14,951 nucleotides of DNA from Candidatus Njordarchaeum guaymasense. Its GTDB lineage: Archaea; Asgardarchaeota; Njordarchaeia; Njordarchaeales; Njordarchaeaceae. Positions within the stretch are counted from its first letter, which is position 1. Each line of letters begins with the position of its first letter. The DNA is taken from assembly GCA_030587605.1 (NCBI GenBank), contig JAUQYT010000315.1:1-14951 (forward strand), given 5' to 3'. Shown piece by piece: positions 6,102 through 13,617 of this stretch. The notes below the pieces were generated by a model that saw only the letters and a program-made list of their open reading frames with translations, made no database searches and was not told the DNA's origin. The position numbers and the translations under genes were made by a program.

Positions 6102-7844
6102 CTAGGGCTCTCTTTGTCTCAGCAACTTCCTGGATGGTTTTCCAACTAGACTTTTTGGAATGTCTTTGCAGAATTCAACTGCTCTAGGGTACTTTATTGG
6201 TCCCAGTTTTTCCCGTGACCAATCCATGATCTCTTGTTCCGCTACCTTGCCCACAAGCTGTTTCTTCAGCACAACGAAGGCTTTTACAACTTCTCCGACC
6301 GAAGGGTCTTTAATACCTATCACGGCGCATTCCATCACTGCTGGATGCTGCTGCAGTTTCGACTCTATCTCGTCTGGAAAGATCTTGTACCCCTTGTATT
6401 TGATGATATCCTTCAATCGTTCGACTAGGTATACATACCCGTCCTTGTCAATCTTGACCAAGTCTCCGGATCGCAGCCAGCCATCTTTGAGGGTGTTGCG
6501 GGTTATCTCTGGTGCTTTCCAGTACTCTTTCATTAGCTGGGGCCCCCTCCACCAAGCCTCGCCGATTTCCTCTAGGGGCAACTCTTTCTCTGTGTCAGGG
6601 TCTACGACTTTGAGGTCGGTGTCGACGATGGGTATACCTACACTGCCTGGTTTAATCAGCTTTGGATCCCATATTGGGTTGGTTGATGCCGCTGCGCACA
6701 TCTCCGTTAGGCCGTATCCTTGAACCACCTTCACATGTGTGGTTTCTTCGAACTTCTTCGCCATTTCAGGTGGAAGTGGAAATGCTCCTGAACCGCAGAT
6801 CTGGATGGAGCTGAAGTCGTATTTCGCTAGGTCTGGGTAGTTGATAAGGTAGGAGAGTAGTGTTGGCACTACCGGGAATTTTGTTACCTTGTACTTGTCT
6901 ATTGCTTCGCATATTTCCTGTACGTCGAAGCGGTGCGTCATTATGTTTGTGTGTCCTTCGTATATTGCGGTCAAGAGCATTGTGAATCCAGAGATGTGGC
7001 AGATCGGTAGGACTATGAGGGTGACGCCTTTCCCTAGTGCAGAGTGAACCTGGCTTGGTTGCCGCCCAAAGTAGGCGCATTGTAGCGCGTTTGCAACTAA
7101 GTTGAAGTGGGTAAGGACGACTCCTTTCGGCTTTCCTGTTGTTCCTCCAGTGTATATCAGGGCTGCCATGTCGTTCTTCGGATCGATTTTCACCGATGGT
7201 GGTCGTGGCTCACTCGCTTGCACTAGGTTCCAAAAAGTCTCTGTACCCTCGATCTCGTTCTCACCTATCGTGATGAGGTTTTCTATTCCTTCTACGTCTT
7301 GGACTTTCTTGCAGACTGTTTCGTCCACGATCGCTGTGTCTATTATCTCTGCCCCGTTGATAATGTACCTCACATCCTCAGTAGGCACTAGAGGATTTAT
7401 GAGCGTACATGATGCACCTGTCTTCAGTACACCAAAAAGGGAAAACACGTATTCGGGGCTGTTCCAAGTTATTATTGCGATCGAACTCCCTTTTCTAGCG
7501 TTGAAGTGATCTGATAGAGCTGACGCGAACCTGTCGCTGTAGTTCTTGAGATTAGAATATGTGTATTCGTGATCCTGAGGAATCATGCGAATGCTAATCT
7601 TGTTCTTGAACCTGTGAGCCGCTTGGTCGCAGATTTCGAAGAGAGGGACTTCAGGGTAGTCAAGCGTTCTGGGAAAGTTCTTAGGGGCAATTTCGTTCCA
7701 AGGCCTATCTGGTTCGACCCAGGAACTTGGCAATCCTTTGCGCCATGATCGGAGAATCTGATCGCCATATAGGTCGGCTGAGTCCTTTCCCGTCATGAAG
7801 ACCTGTCCCCTCTTGTCCCTCTTAGGGTGTTCCACCCATCGCAT
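6102..7844 (-). CDS. Acyl-CoA synthetase (AMP-forming), ANL superfamily
   Basis: The protein, about 580 residues long, should activate a carboxylic acid to its acyl-CoA through an acyl-adenylate. The adenylation motifs are in order. The Ser/Thr/Gly loop YTGGTTGKPKG is near residue 230 and YGLTE near 375. GWLRSGDL, containing the ribose-binding Asp, is near 457, and the hinge RLKDIIKYKGYKI near 475. The C-terminal catalytic Lys lies in PKSLVGKPSRKLLR, about 15 residues from the end. The family includes long- and medium-chain fatty acid, 4-coumarate and ring-acid CoA ligases; chain specificity cannot be read. ATG 7844 was preferred because AGGGGT lies 6 nt upstream (7851-7856). A GTG at 7916 would add 24 residues but would lie close to the predicted transcript start. 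It is divergent from the MaoC pair, and likely supplies CoA esters to the enzymes around it. Confidence 0.9.
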   Translation of the reverse strand: MRWVEHPKRDKRGQVFMTGKDSADLYGDQILRSWRKGLPSSWVEPDRPWNEIAPKNFPRTLDYPEVPLFEICDQAAHRFKNKISIRMIPQDHEYTYSNLKNYSDRFASALSDHFNARKGSSIAIITWNSPEYVFSLFGVLKTGASCTLINPLVPTEDVRYIINGAEIIDTAIVDETVCKKVQDVEGIENLITIGENEIEGTETFWNLVQASEPRPPSVKIDPKNDMAALIYTGGTTGKPKGVVLTHFNLVANALQCAYFGRQPSQVHSALGKGVTLIVLPICHISGFTMLLTAIYEGHTNIMTHRFDVQEICEAIDKYKVTKFPVVPTLLSYLINYPDLAKYDFSSIQICGSGAFPLPPEMAKKFEETTHVKVVQGYGLTEMCAAASTNPIWDPKLIKPGSVGIPIVDTDLKVVDPDTEKELPLEEIGEAWWRGPQLMKEYWKAPEITRNTLKDGWLRSGDLVKIDKDGYVYLVERLKDIIKYKGYKIFPDEIESKLQQHPAVMECAVIGIKDPSVGEVVKAFVVLKKQLVGKVAEQEIMDWSREKLGPIKYPRAVEFCKDIPKSLVGKPSRKLLRQREP

Positions 7845-7930
7845 TTTTCGACCCCTAGTATCAATGTTAGTGGTATAAAAGACTTTAGAGAATCCACGCT
7901 GAAAAGAAGAAAGCACACAACTGACAAACC

Positions 7931-7938
7931 TTATATTT
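7931..7938. promoter_or_regulatory. TATA-like element in the divergent synthetase/MaoC promoter region
   Basis: The sequence TTATATTT lies about 60 bp upstream of the TTG start of the first MaoC-fold gene, giving a plus-strand transcript start near 7960. Read in reverse (AAATATAA) it could also serve the acyl-CoA synthetase. A second minus-strand TATA-like sequence, CTTTTATACC, lies at 7872-7881. The two transcription units therefore share a short control region. Confidence 0.45.
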
Positions 7939-7992
7939 CAGTGCCAAAATATTGAATGACTAGCTGAGTGACCACCGTGCGAGGGGACGTAC

Positions 7993-8421
7993 TTGGCACT
8001 TAATAAGGAGTTGGTAGGAAGAAAGTTTCCAAGCTCAACCTTCGATGTGGATAGAGAAATGATAAAGCGTTACTGCAAGGCAGTTGGAGAATCTGATCCA
8101 GCTTTCAAGGATGGCAAGACCTCGCCCCCAACCTTTGCTTCATGTTTTCTGATTCCTTCGATGATGAGCGCAATGGATGAGCTTTCGAACCTTGTAGATC
8201 CAAGTTTAATCGCACGAATCGTACATGGAGAACAGGAATACGAGTTCCACCAAGCCATCAAACCCGGCACCTACACGCTTGATGGCAAGATTGCAGATCT
8301 GTCTGAGAAAGAGGGAAGATCCGGTAAGATAGATGTACTGACGCTCGAAACCACCGCCAAAAACGAGAAAGGTGAGGTGTCTGCAGTTGGAAGGGCAACA
8401 CTCCTAATAAGGAGACCATGA
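7993..8421 (+). CDS. MaoC-like hydratase family protein, non-catalytic-type half (FAS1_DH/MaoC N-like)
   Basis: The 142-residue single hot-dog-fold protein resembles the N-terminal MaoC dehydratase domain. It has the typical opening VGRKFPSSTFDVDREMIKRY, then ESDPAF, SPPTFASCF, VHGEQEYEFHQAIKPGTY and the closing NEKGEVSAVGRATLLIRR. The hydratase Asp/His signature (GDxNPxH) is degenerate here (GESDPAF) and lacks the catalytic His. It most likely forms a heterodimer with the next protein, as in HadAB- or ChsH1-ChsH2-type (R)-enoyl-CoA hydratases, helping to shape the acyl tunnel. TTG 7993 is supported by GAGGGG nearby (7981-7986). The stop lies 16 nt before the next start, so the two genes are co-transcribed. 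Confidence 0.85.
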   Translation: MALNKELVGRKFPSSTFDVDREMIKRYCKAVGESDPAFKDGKTSPPTFASCFLIPSMMSAMDELSNLVDPSLIARIVHGEQEYEFHQAIKPGTYTLDGKIADLSEKEGRSGKIDVLTLETTAKNEKGEVSAVGRATLLIRRP

Positions 8422-8437
8422 CTGGAGGAGTACCGAA

Positions 8438-8878
8438 TTGGGAAAACAAATATCTTTCGAGGATGTTGATGTTGGTTTCGAAATTCCCAATCTTGTTAAG
8501 GGACCTATAACGAAAGAAGAGATAAAGGAGTATGCGGATGCTGCAGGCGATCCCAACCCAATGCACCAAGATGAGGATTTTGCCAAGATGGCGGGGTACC
8601 GCACTGTCATCGCGCATGGGCTAATGACGATGGCCTTTGTCTCACAGGCGTTAACCAGGTGGCTTCCAAGTCACTCGAATCTCAAGCGGTTGAAAACTAG
8701 ATTCGCGAAAGTGGTGTACCCTGGTGATACACTGACCTGCAAAGGAAAGGTTACTGAGAAGCATGTTGAAGCAGCTGGCAATTTCGTTGAACTTGAAGCT
8801 TGGGCTGACAACCAGGATGGAGAGACTATCGCAAAAGGAACTGCGACAGTGGTATTTACTGCCAAGGCCAAAAAATGA
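8438..8878 (+). CDS. MaoC-like (R)-specific enoyl-CoA hydratase, catalytic half
   Basis: The 146-residue hot-dog-fold protein carries the hydratase-2 signature YADAAGDPNPMHQDEDFA. Asp38 and His43 are the expected catalytic dyad for adding water to a trans-2-enoyl-CoA. AHGLMTMAF and FAKVVYPGDTLTCKGKV are further family motifs. It follows the degenerate MaoC protein closely, with GGAG (8423-8426) ahead of a TTG start, so the pair probably forms one heteromeric hydratase. The product would be a 3-hydroxyacyl-CoA, which the SDR encoded at 11006-11806 could oxidise. Substrate length or ring structure cannot be inferred. Confidence 0.9.
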   Translation: MGKQISFEDVDVGFEIPNLVKGPITKEEIKEYADAAGDPNPMHQDEDFAKMAGYRTVIAHGLMTMAFVSQALTRWLPSHSNLKRLKTRFAKVVYPGDTLTCKGKVTEKHVEAAGNFVELEAWADNQDGETIAKGTATVVFTAKAKK

Positions 8879-8884
8879 ATTGAC

Positions 8885-9016
8885 ATGCTTCCCGATGACA
8901 AACGCTCCTATAACCAACCGCGTTTTGTGACACCAGAACCAGTAGTTGTGCCCTTCGCCAAGAGAAGTACTGACGGAAGCATGGCCGTCGGAGAAATGAG
9001 AACTTATTTATATTAA
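8885..9016 (+). other. Short open frame (43 codons) between the MaoC pair and the CoA-transferase genes
   Basis: An ATG at 8885 opens a 43-codon frame (begins MLPDDKRSYNQPRF) that ends at TAA 9014, overlapping the TATA box of the next operon. It starts 7 nt after the MaoC stop but has no ribosome binding site, and no family is recognisable. It may be translated by coupling, be a remnant, or be chance. Confidence 0.2.
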
Positions 9017-9017
9017 G
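9003..9017 (+). promoter_or_regulatory. TATA box for the CoA-transferase operon
   Basis: The sequence CTTATTTATATTAAG is a very good archaeal TATA box. It lies about 45-55 bp upstream of ATG 9060 and predicts a transcript start near 9035-9040. A GGAGG ribosome binding site follows at 9045-9049. It suggests that the transferase genes have their own promoter in addition to any read-through from the MaoC pair. Confidence 0.6.
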
Positions 9018-9059
9018 ATCCTCAAGAGATACTACCCAAAGGATTGGAGGGCGACATTC

Positions 9060-10097
9060 ATGGTTGAGTCTGAAGCTAAAGATAAGATCATGCCTATGGA
9101 AGAAGCAGTCAAGAAATTCGTGCAAGACGGCTGCTTCCTAGGAATAGCTAGTGTCGGAGAACCAACTCCCGTCGCTGCCATTCACGAAGTGGCAAGACAG
9201 AAGAAAAGGGACCTCACGGTGATCCAAGCCGGTTCATCAATGGAGATCGAGATCCTGATCGGAACCGGATGCGCAAAGCGATTCATATCATCTTACGTCT
9301 ACAGAGTGAGGAGCGGCGAGAGGGCATACGACAGAGGTGTGAAGAAGTATAACGTTGAAGTCGAGGACTACACGAACTACACTGTCGCGGCGATGCTCAT
9401 GGCTGGCGCGATGGGATTGACGTGCTTCCCAGCTCCCATATCACTCGTTGCTAGCAGCATCTATACGAAGAGAAGCTTCCTAGGAGAAAACAAGATCAAG
9501 GTTATAGATGATCCATTCAAGCCAGGACAGAAACTGGCTCTCATTCCAGCTTTCAAGCCCGATGTGTCAGTCGTTCATGTTCAGAGAATAGATAAGTACG
9601 GTAATGCACAAATGTGGGGTCCGTTGGCCAACATGAAGTGGGGGTCGCTCGCGGCTAAGAAGATCATTGTCTCTGCCGAGGAGATTGTCGAGCACGACAT
9701 CGTCAAGCGTAGTCCCAACACCACCATAATCCCAGGATTCAGAACAAGCGCGGCTGTGATTGAGCCTTGGGGTGGTCATCCCACGGGCCTGACTGGATAC
9801 TATGAAGTTGATTACCCCTTCGGGATGACCTATGTGACTAGCAGCCTGTCGGAAGAAACTTACGACGAATGGATGAACGAATGGGTATATGGCGTTGCCA
9901 ACCGCTCCCAGTACATCGAACACTACATTGAAAAGTATGGGTACAAGGCGCTAGAACGAATAAAGGTGCAATACAACCCCAGTGCACCAGTGAACCTTGG
10001 TGCAACGTACAAATCATATCTAGAAGAATTCGGAATCACCAAAGAGATGATGGAAGAAGCACCTGAGTTCTTCGAGGTGGAGGTCGACAAGGAATGA
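9060..10097 (+). CDS. CoA-transferase subunit A (glutaconate CoA-transferase GctA-like, family I)
   Basis: The 345-residue alpha-subunit is of the family I CoA-transferase type, which moves CoA between acyl donors and carboxylic acids. Recognisable segments are the N-terminal DGCFLGIASVGEPTPVAAIH, RDLTVIQAGSSMEIEILIGTG, EVEDYTNYTVAAMLMAGAMG, and the nucleotide-site-like region HVQRIDKYGNAQMWGP. The alpha-subunit supplies part of the CoA pocket; the catalytic Glu is on the beta-subunit. Its gene overlaps the next by the 4-nt ATGA, which indicates translational coupling and a heteromeric complex. Its closest functional relatives are glutaconate CoA-transferases and the steroid-ring enzyme IpdA. 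The substrate is not determined. Slightly longer than Acidaminococcus-type GctA (about 320 residues). Confidence 0.9.
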   Translation: MVESEAKDKIMPMEEAVKKFVQDGCFLGIASVGEPTPVAAIHEVARQKKRDLTVIQAGSSMEIEILIGTGCAKRFISSYVYRVRSGERAYDRGVKKYNVEVEDYTNYTVAAMLMAGAMGLTCFPAPISLVASSIYTKRSFLGENKIKVIDDPFKPGQKLALIPAFKPDVSVVHVQRIDKYGNAQMWGPLANMKWGSLAAKKIIVSAEEIVEHDIVKRSPNTTIIPGFRTSAAVIEPWGGHPTGLTGYYEVDYPFGMTYVTSSLSEETYDEWMNEWVYGVANRSQYIEHYIEKYGYKALERIKVQYNPSAPVNLGATYKSYLEEFGITKEMMEEAPEFFEVEVDKE

Positions 10098-10978
10098 ATA
10101 AGAAAGTGAGTTCAAAGAAGGAAACCAAGAAAATCAAGATCACTGTCGACGAAATAATGTGCACTAGGGCATCCAAAGAGATCAGGGATGGTGATGTTGT
10201 CTTCACGGGTCACGGTCATCCACTGCTTTCAAGCTACCTCGCGAAGAAGGGACATGCACCAAACTGTGTAATTATAACTGAAGGGGGAATAATCGATCCT
10301 GATCCCTACCGTCCTCTGGAACATCCGAATGATTTCGGTAGTACGAGAGGCGCATCGATGTGCACGGACATAACGGAAACATTCACATCATTCGTGTTGG
10401 CTGGTCACATAGATGTTGGGTATCTGGCCGGGGTGGAGATCGACAGACACGGAAACCTAAACACCTCTTACATCGGCGGAGAGCACGTCGCAGGTAGCGG
10501 TGGTCAAAACGAGGTCGGCGGATACGCCAAGAGAACAGTGATCTCAATAAGGCATGGTTCATTCAAAGAGAAATGTGAGTACGTCACAACACCCGGCTAC
10601 CTTGACGGTTATGATTCCCGGTATAAAGCGGGACTTCCCCCGGGGACAGGTCCGGTCATCGTTGTTAGCCAAAAGGGTGTCTTCCGTTTTGATCAGAAAA
10701 CAAAAGAAATGTATCTCGAGTCATATCATCCGGGAGTAACAGTTGAGGAAATTAAACAAGAAATCCCATGGGACCTAAAGGTCTCACCTAAGGTCTTCCA
10801 GACCCCTCTACCCACTGAGGAAGAACTGAAGTTCATGAGAGAATGGGCACCAACGATATCTCTTGGAAAAACTTTTTTCCAGACAGTCATGTTCAATTAT
10901 CTGCAAACATTCATGGCTGAAGCGCAAGGCCGCAAGCAGAAAAGTAGCGGCAGCCCACCCACAGAATCAACTCAGTGA
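10094..10978 (+). CDS. CoA-transferase subunit B (glutaconate CoA-transferase GctB-like, family I)
   Basis: The 294-residue beta-subunit aligns along its length with GctB: GHGHPLLSSYLAKKGHAPNC, VEIDRHGNLNTSYIGG, GSGGQNEVGGYAKRT and YVTTPGYLDG. Glu63 in TEGGIIDP occupies the position of the catalytic Glu of GctB (VESG motif), which forms the glutamyl-CoA thioester. Transferase activity is therefore expected. This argues against an IpdAB-type hydrolase, though that was judged from memory of the family. Start ATG 10094 overlaps the subunit A stop. The first 15 residues are a Lys-rich extension not seen in typical GctB. The gene ends 27 bp before the convergent SDR gene. Confidence 0.9.
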   Translation: MNKKVSSKKETKKIKITVDEIMCTRASKEIRDGDVVFTGHGHPLLSSYLAKKGHAPNCVIITEGGIIDPDPYRPLEHPNDFGSTRGASMCTDITETFTSFVLAGHIDVGYLAGVEIDRHGNLNTSYIGGEHVAGSGGQNEVGGYAKRTVISIRHGSFKEKCEYVTTPGYLDGYDSRYKAGLPPGTGPVIVVSQKGVFRFDQKTKEMYLESYHPGVTVEEIKQEIPWDLKVSPKVFQTPLPTEEELKFMREWAPTISLGKTFFQTVMFNYLQTFMAEAQGRKQKSSGSPPTESTQ

Positions 10979-11005
10979 AAAATGCAGTACAAAAAAGGTG
11001 GGAGC

Positions 11006-11806
11006 TTATGGTCCACCTAGGCTAGGTCCACGGACGCACAGCACCTCGCCTGTTACGAAGTTGGACAAGTCTGATGCGAAGAACAGAATCACCTTAGCAA
11101 TGTCGTCTGGCTGAGCGGCGCCCCATTGCAGAGTGGCAAGCGCCATGTCTCTCATATTCTCTGGTAAACCGAGTTCGTCACCCTCTTTCTTCGGTGCGGT
11201 CAGCCTTGTTTCAACCATTCCCGGAGCTACGCAGTTGACGTTGATCCTAAACTGTGCCCACTCAGAAGCTATTGCTCTTGTTATTCCCATGATACCCGCT
11301 TTCGCTGCGGCATAGTTTGCGTTTCCAGCACTGCCCCTAATGCCTGCGATTGATGAGACGTTGATGATCTTTCTGTGGTAGATCTTGCCTTCTTCTTGTT
11401 CCTTCTTGGCTGCTTCCCTCATGTGCGGTGCTGCTGCCCTGATCATGTTGAACGTGCCTCTTAGGCAGACGTTCAGCACCGTGTCCCACATTTCGTCCGT
11501 CATATTGTGAATCATCTTGTCCCTTGTTATTCCAGCGTTATTCACCAAGATGTCGATTTTGCCAAAAGTCTTCGCCGCAGCGTCAAGGATCTTCTTTGCG
11601 TCTTCAGATTTGGTGACGTTACCGAGGCAGACTGCGGCCTTTCCTCCCATTTTCTTGATCTCTGCGACGGTTTCATTTGCTGGTTCGGCGTCCAGATCAT
11701 TTATGAGAACGGTGGCGCCCTCCTTCGCGAAAAGAAGGGCTGTGGCTCTACCTATTCCTCGACCTGAACCTGTGATTACAGCAACTTTCCCTGTTAGTAA
11801 TCCCAC
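11006..11806 (-). CDS. Short-chain dehydrogenase/reductase, probable 3-hydroxyacyl-CoA dehydrogenase (FabG-like)
   Basis: The 266-residue classical SDR has TGSGRGIG (12-19) for dinucleotide binding, NNAG (89-92), and the full catalytic tetrad Asn112, Ser152, Tyr165, Lys169. Asp37 at the end of the second beta strand (VLINDLD) favours NAD(H) over NADP(H), as in peroxisomal HSD17B4-type 3-hydroxyacyl-CoA dehydrogenases. A charged insert of about 12 residues (KKEQEEGKIYHRK) before the active-site strand makes it longer than standard FabG. In this context it likely oxidises the hydroxyl made by the MaoC hydratase. GTG 11806 follows a GGGAG/GGGGA-rich ribosome binding site. It lies 78 bp downstream of the thiolase gene on the same strand. 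Confidence 0.9.
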   Translation of the reverse strand: MGLLTGKVAVITGSGRGIGRATALLFAKEGATVLINDLDAEPANETVAEIKKMGGKAAVCLGNVTKSEDAKKILDAAAKTFGKIDILVNNAGITRDKMIHNMTDEMWDTVLNVCLRGTFNMIRAAAPHMREAAKKEQEEGKIYHRKIINVSSIAGIRGSAGNANYAAAKAGIMGITRAIASEWAQFRINVNCVAPGMVETRLTAPKKEGDELGLPENMRDMALATLQWGAAQPDDIAKVILFFASDLSNFVTGEVLCVRGPSLGGP

Positions 11807-11884
11807 ATCCCCACTCTCCCATTCATTATTGGTTATTCTTCACTTCCTCTATTCTTAACCAGCTGAATGAATGCGATATTAGAT

Positions 11885-13081
11885 CTATTTTCGGGTTAGT
11901 ATGGTGACTACGCTCACCGCGTTGTCTGCGTGTGTTAGACCACCAAGAGTGTGCGTCAATCCTATCTTCGGGTTTTTGACTTGCCGTTTTCCTGCTTCTC
12001 CCCTAAGCTGCCACGTAATTTCCACAACTTGTGCTGCCCCTGTTGCTCCCACTGGGTGTCCTCTTGCCTTCAGTCCGCCTCCCGGGTTCACTGGGAGCTT
12101 GCCCTCGAGTTGCGTTATTCCTGAGTCCATAAATCTTCCGCCTTCGCCTTTCTTGCAGAAGCCGAGATCCTCGTAGTGTATGAGTTCAGAGATGCTGAAG
12201 CAGTCGTGGACTTCAGCGACGCTGATGTCTTTGGGTTCAATCTTAGCTTCCTTGTATGCTTCTTTTGCCGCCATGATAGTTGGTAGGAACCTGGTCATAT
12301 CGTCGTCTGAGTTTCTGTAGACGCCTGATGCTTGCCCAGTTCCCGCTATATAGATGGGTGTGTCGGTGTACTTCTTGGCGACATCTTCGCTTGCCAGGAT
12401 GACTGCAGCAGCTCCATCTGTCAGGGGACAGCAGTCGTAGAGTCCAAGTGGATAGCAGACTATGTCGGCGTTCAGAACTTGGTCGATAGTGATTTCGGTT
12501 GGGTACTGAGCGTATGGGTTCATGGTTGCATTGTGATGGTTTTTCACGGCTACCTTAGCCATCTGTTCTCGCGTCGTTCCATAGCGAGCCATGTGTTTGA
12601 GGGCAGCCATGGCGAAGAAGCCTGGAAACGTTATGCCGTAGGTGTTTTCCAATTGTCCGTCGGCTCCGAGGCTTAGGAACTTCGATGCCATTGCTATGGT
12701 CGCGGGCGTTGCCTCCTCCTTCCTCATCACTGTTTTCTCGACACCCATCGCGAGAGCCACATCATAGTGACCGCTCTCTATCGCGAAGGCAGCCTCTCTA
12801 ACAGCGCAAGAGCTACTTGAGCATGCGTTCGAAATGGTTGTGATTGGCACACCCACGACGCCAACACCCATCAATCCTATCTGTCCAACTATGCCTGCCT
12901 GCTGGCTTACAACTCCCGGGACAGCGTTCCCCACGTAAGCTAGCTGTATGTCTTTGGGTGTCATGTGTGCATCTTGAAGAGCGTTCCACACAGCTTCCTC
13001 TGTGAGTTCCTTTACGTCTTTATCATAATGCTTTGTGAATTTGGTCATCCCAACTCCAACTACTGCGGCTCTTCTTTTCAT
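11885..13081 (-). CDS. SCP-x-type thiolase / acetyl-CoA acetyltransferase-like protein
   Basis: The 398-residue thiolase-fold protein has nucleophile Cys87 in NACSSSSC, a VHDCF motif (His292) and GGGLKARGHPVGATG (His342). The classical second Cys (CxGGG) is replaced by THTLGG (His377), as in the SCP-x / archaeal thiolase subfamily that works with DUF35 proteins. Expected reactions are thiolysis or condensation of 3-oxoacyl-CoA; retro-aldol cleavage as in Ltp2 is possible. It lies 5 bp downstream of the DUF35 gene, whose TAA stop overlaps its GAGGG ribosome binding site, so the two are co-translated and very likely form a complex. HMG-CoA synthase, the usual third member in mevalonate-type archaeal clusters, is absent here, which fits a degradative role. 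Confidence 0.9.
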   Translation of the reverse strand: MKRRAAVVGVGMTKFTKHYDKDVKELTEEAVWNALQDAHMTPKDIQLAYVGNAVPGVVSQQAGIVGQIGLMGVGVVGVPITTISNACSSSSCAVREAAFAIESGHYDVALAMGVEKTVMRKEEATPATIAMASKFLSLGADGQLENTYGITFPGFFAMAALKHMARYGTTREQMAKVAVKNHHNATMNPYAQYPTEITIDQVLNADIVCYPLGLYDCCPLTDGAAAVILASEDVAKKYTDTPIYIAGTGQASGVYRNSDDDMTRFLPTIMAAKEAYKEAKIEPKDISVAEVHDCFSISELIHYEDLGFCKKGEGGRFMDSGITQLEGKLPVNPGGGLKARGHPVGATGAAQVVEITWQLRGEAGKRQVKNPKIGLTHTLGGLTHADNAVSVVTILTRK

Positions 13082-13086
13082 TTGAT

Positions 13087-13506
13087 TTAACCCTCCACTG
13101 GCTTGAACTTGTAGCCGATGAATTCTCTCACTCCAAATATGTCGCTCATTTTCTGGACAACCATTTCTACTTCCATGCCGAGTTTCAGCTTTTCCTCTGG
13201 AGGCTCGCAGTCAGTGAACTGCGCGAAGAGTCTAACCCCTTCAGGCAGATCCACGTAACCCGTTGGAAGTGGAGTTAAACCGTACATGTGCGAAACAGTC
13301 CACGCGAATATTTTTGCCCGCCTACTGAGTGCAGTATCTTCCATATTATCCCATGTCAGGCAACTGGTGCACAACTTCTTTCTTGGGAAGAATACTTTCC
13401 CACACGTCTTGCACTTGCAGCCGATCAACGCGCTTCCCTTACTGAGAGGTTTAGTGAATGCACCATCAACAAATTCTTTTGCTTCTCCAAATTCTTCTTC
13501 AGACAA
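13087..13506 (-). CDS. DUF35 zinc-ribbon/OB-fold acyl-CoA-associated protein
   Basis: The 139-residue protein has a rubredoxin-like zinc ribbon with Cys32-x2-Cys35 and Cys46-x2-Cys49, followed by an OB-fold from about residue 55 (ARIFAWTV-type strand, YVDLPEGVRLFAQF, LKLGMEVEMVVQKM). In characterised archaeal systems such proteins bridge thiolase and HMG-CoA synthase and bind the CoA pantetheine arm. Fused relatives (ChsH2) hold the Ltp2 aldolase. It is probably an obligatory partner of the adjacent thiolase. TTG 13506 is the start, with GGAGGGG at 13511-13517. A minus-strand TATA box at 13552-13562 gives a leader of about 25 nt. Confidence 0.9.
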   Translation of the reverse strand: MSEEEFGEAKEFVDGAFTKPLSKGSALIGCKCKTCGKVFFPRKKLCTSCLTWDNMEDTALSRRAKIFAWTVSHMYGLTPLPTGYVDLPEGVRLFAQFTDCEPPEEKLKLGMEVEMVVQKMSDIFGVREFIGYKFKPVEG

Positions 13507-13551
13507 CTAGCGCCCCTCCAGAGCGATTTTGTTGCATTTCTATTCTTGATC

Positions 13552-13562
13552 TTCTATAAAAG
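13552..13562 (-). promoter_or_regulatory. TATA box for the DUF35-thiolase-SDR operon
   Basis: On the minus strand the sequence reads CCTTTTATAGA. It is placed about 50 bp upstream of TTG 13506, predicting a transcript start near 13530. A further TATA-like minus-strand sequence (GATATAAATAG) overlaps the divergent promoter at 13591-13598. Confidence 0.5.
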
Positions 13563-13591
13563 GATTAGCTTCGGAGAAGAATGACTAACTA

Positions 13592-13598
13592 TTTATAT
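13592..13598 (+). promoter_or_regulatory. TATA box for the small-protein/SCP2 operon
   Basis: The sequence TTTATAT in ACTATTTATATCAG is a strong archaeal TATA box. It predicts a transcript start around 13618-13624 and a leader of about 50 nt to the GTG at 13674. It is divergent from the DUF35 operon promoter about 35 bp away. Confidence 0.55.
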
Positions 13599-13617
13599 CA
13601 GCTCAAGTTATAACAGC

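Noticed and set aside
6160..6723. Plus-strand frame of 187 codons opposite the acyl-CoA synthetase
   Set aside because: The synthetase frame on the other strand contains all family motifs; this frame is low-complexity Ser/Thr-rich shadow sequence.
9060..10978. Calling the transferase pair IpdAB (ring-opening hydrolase)
   Set aside because: The beta-subunit keeps the catalytic Glu of true CoA-transferases, and the lengths and motifs fit GctAB better.
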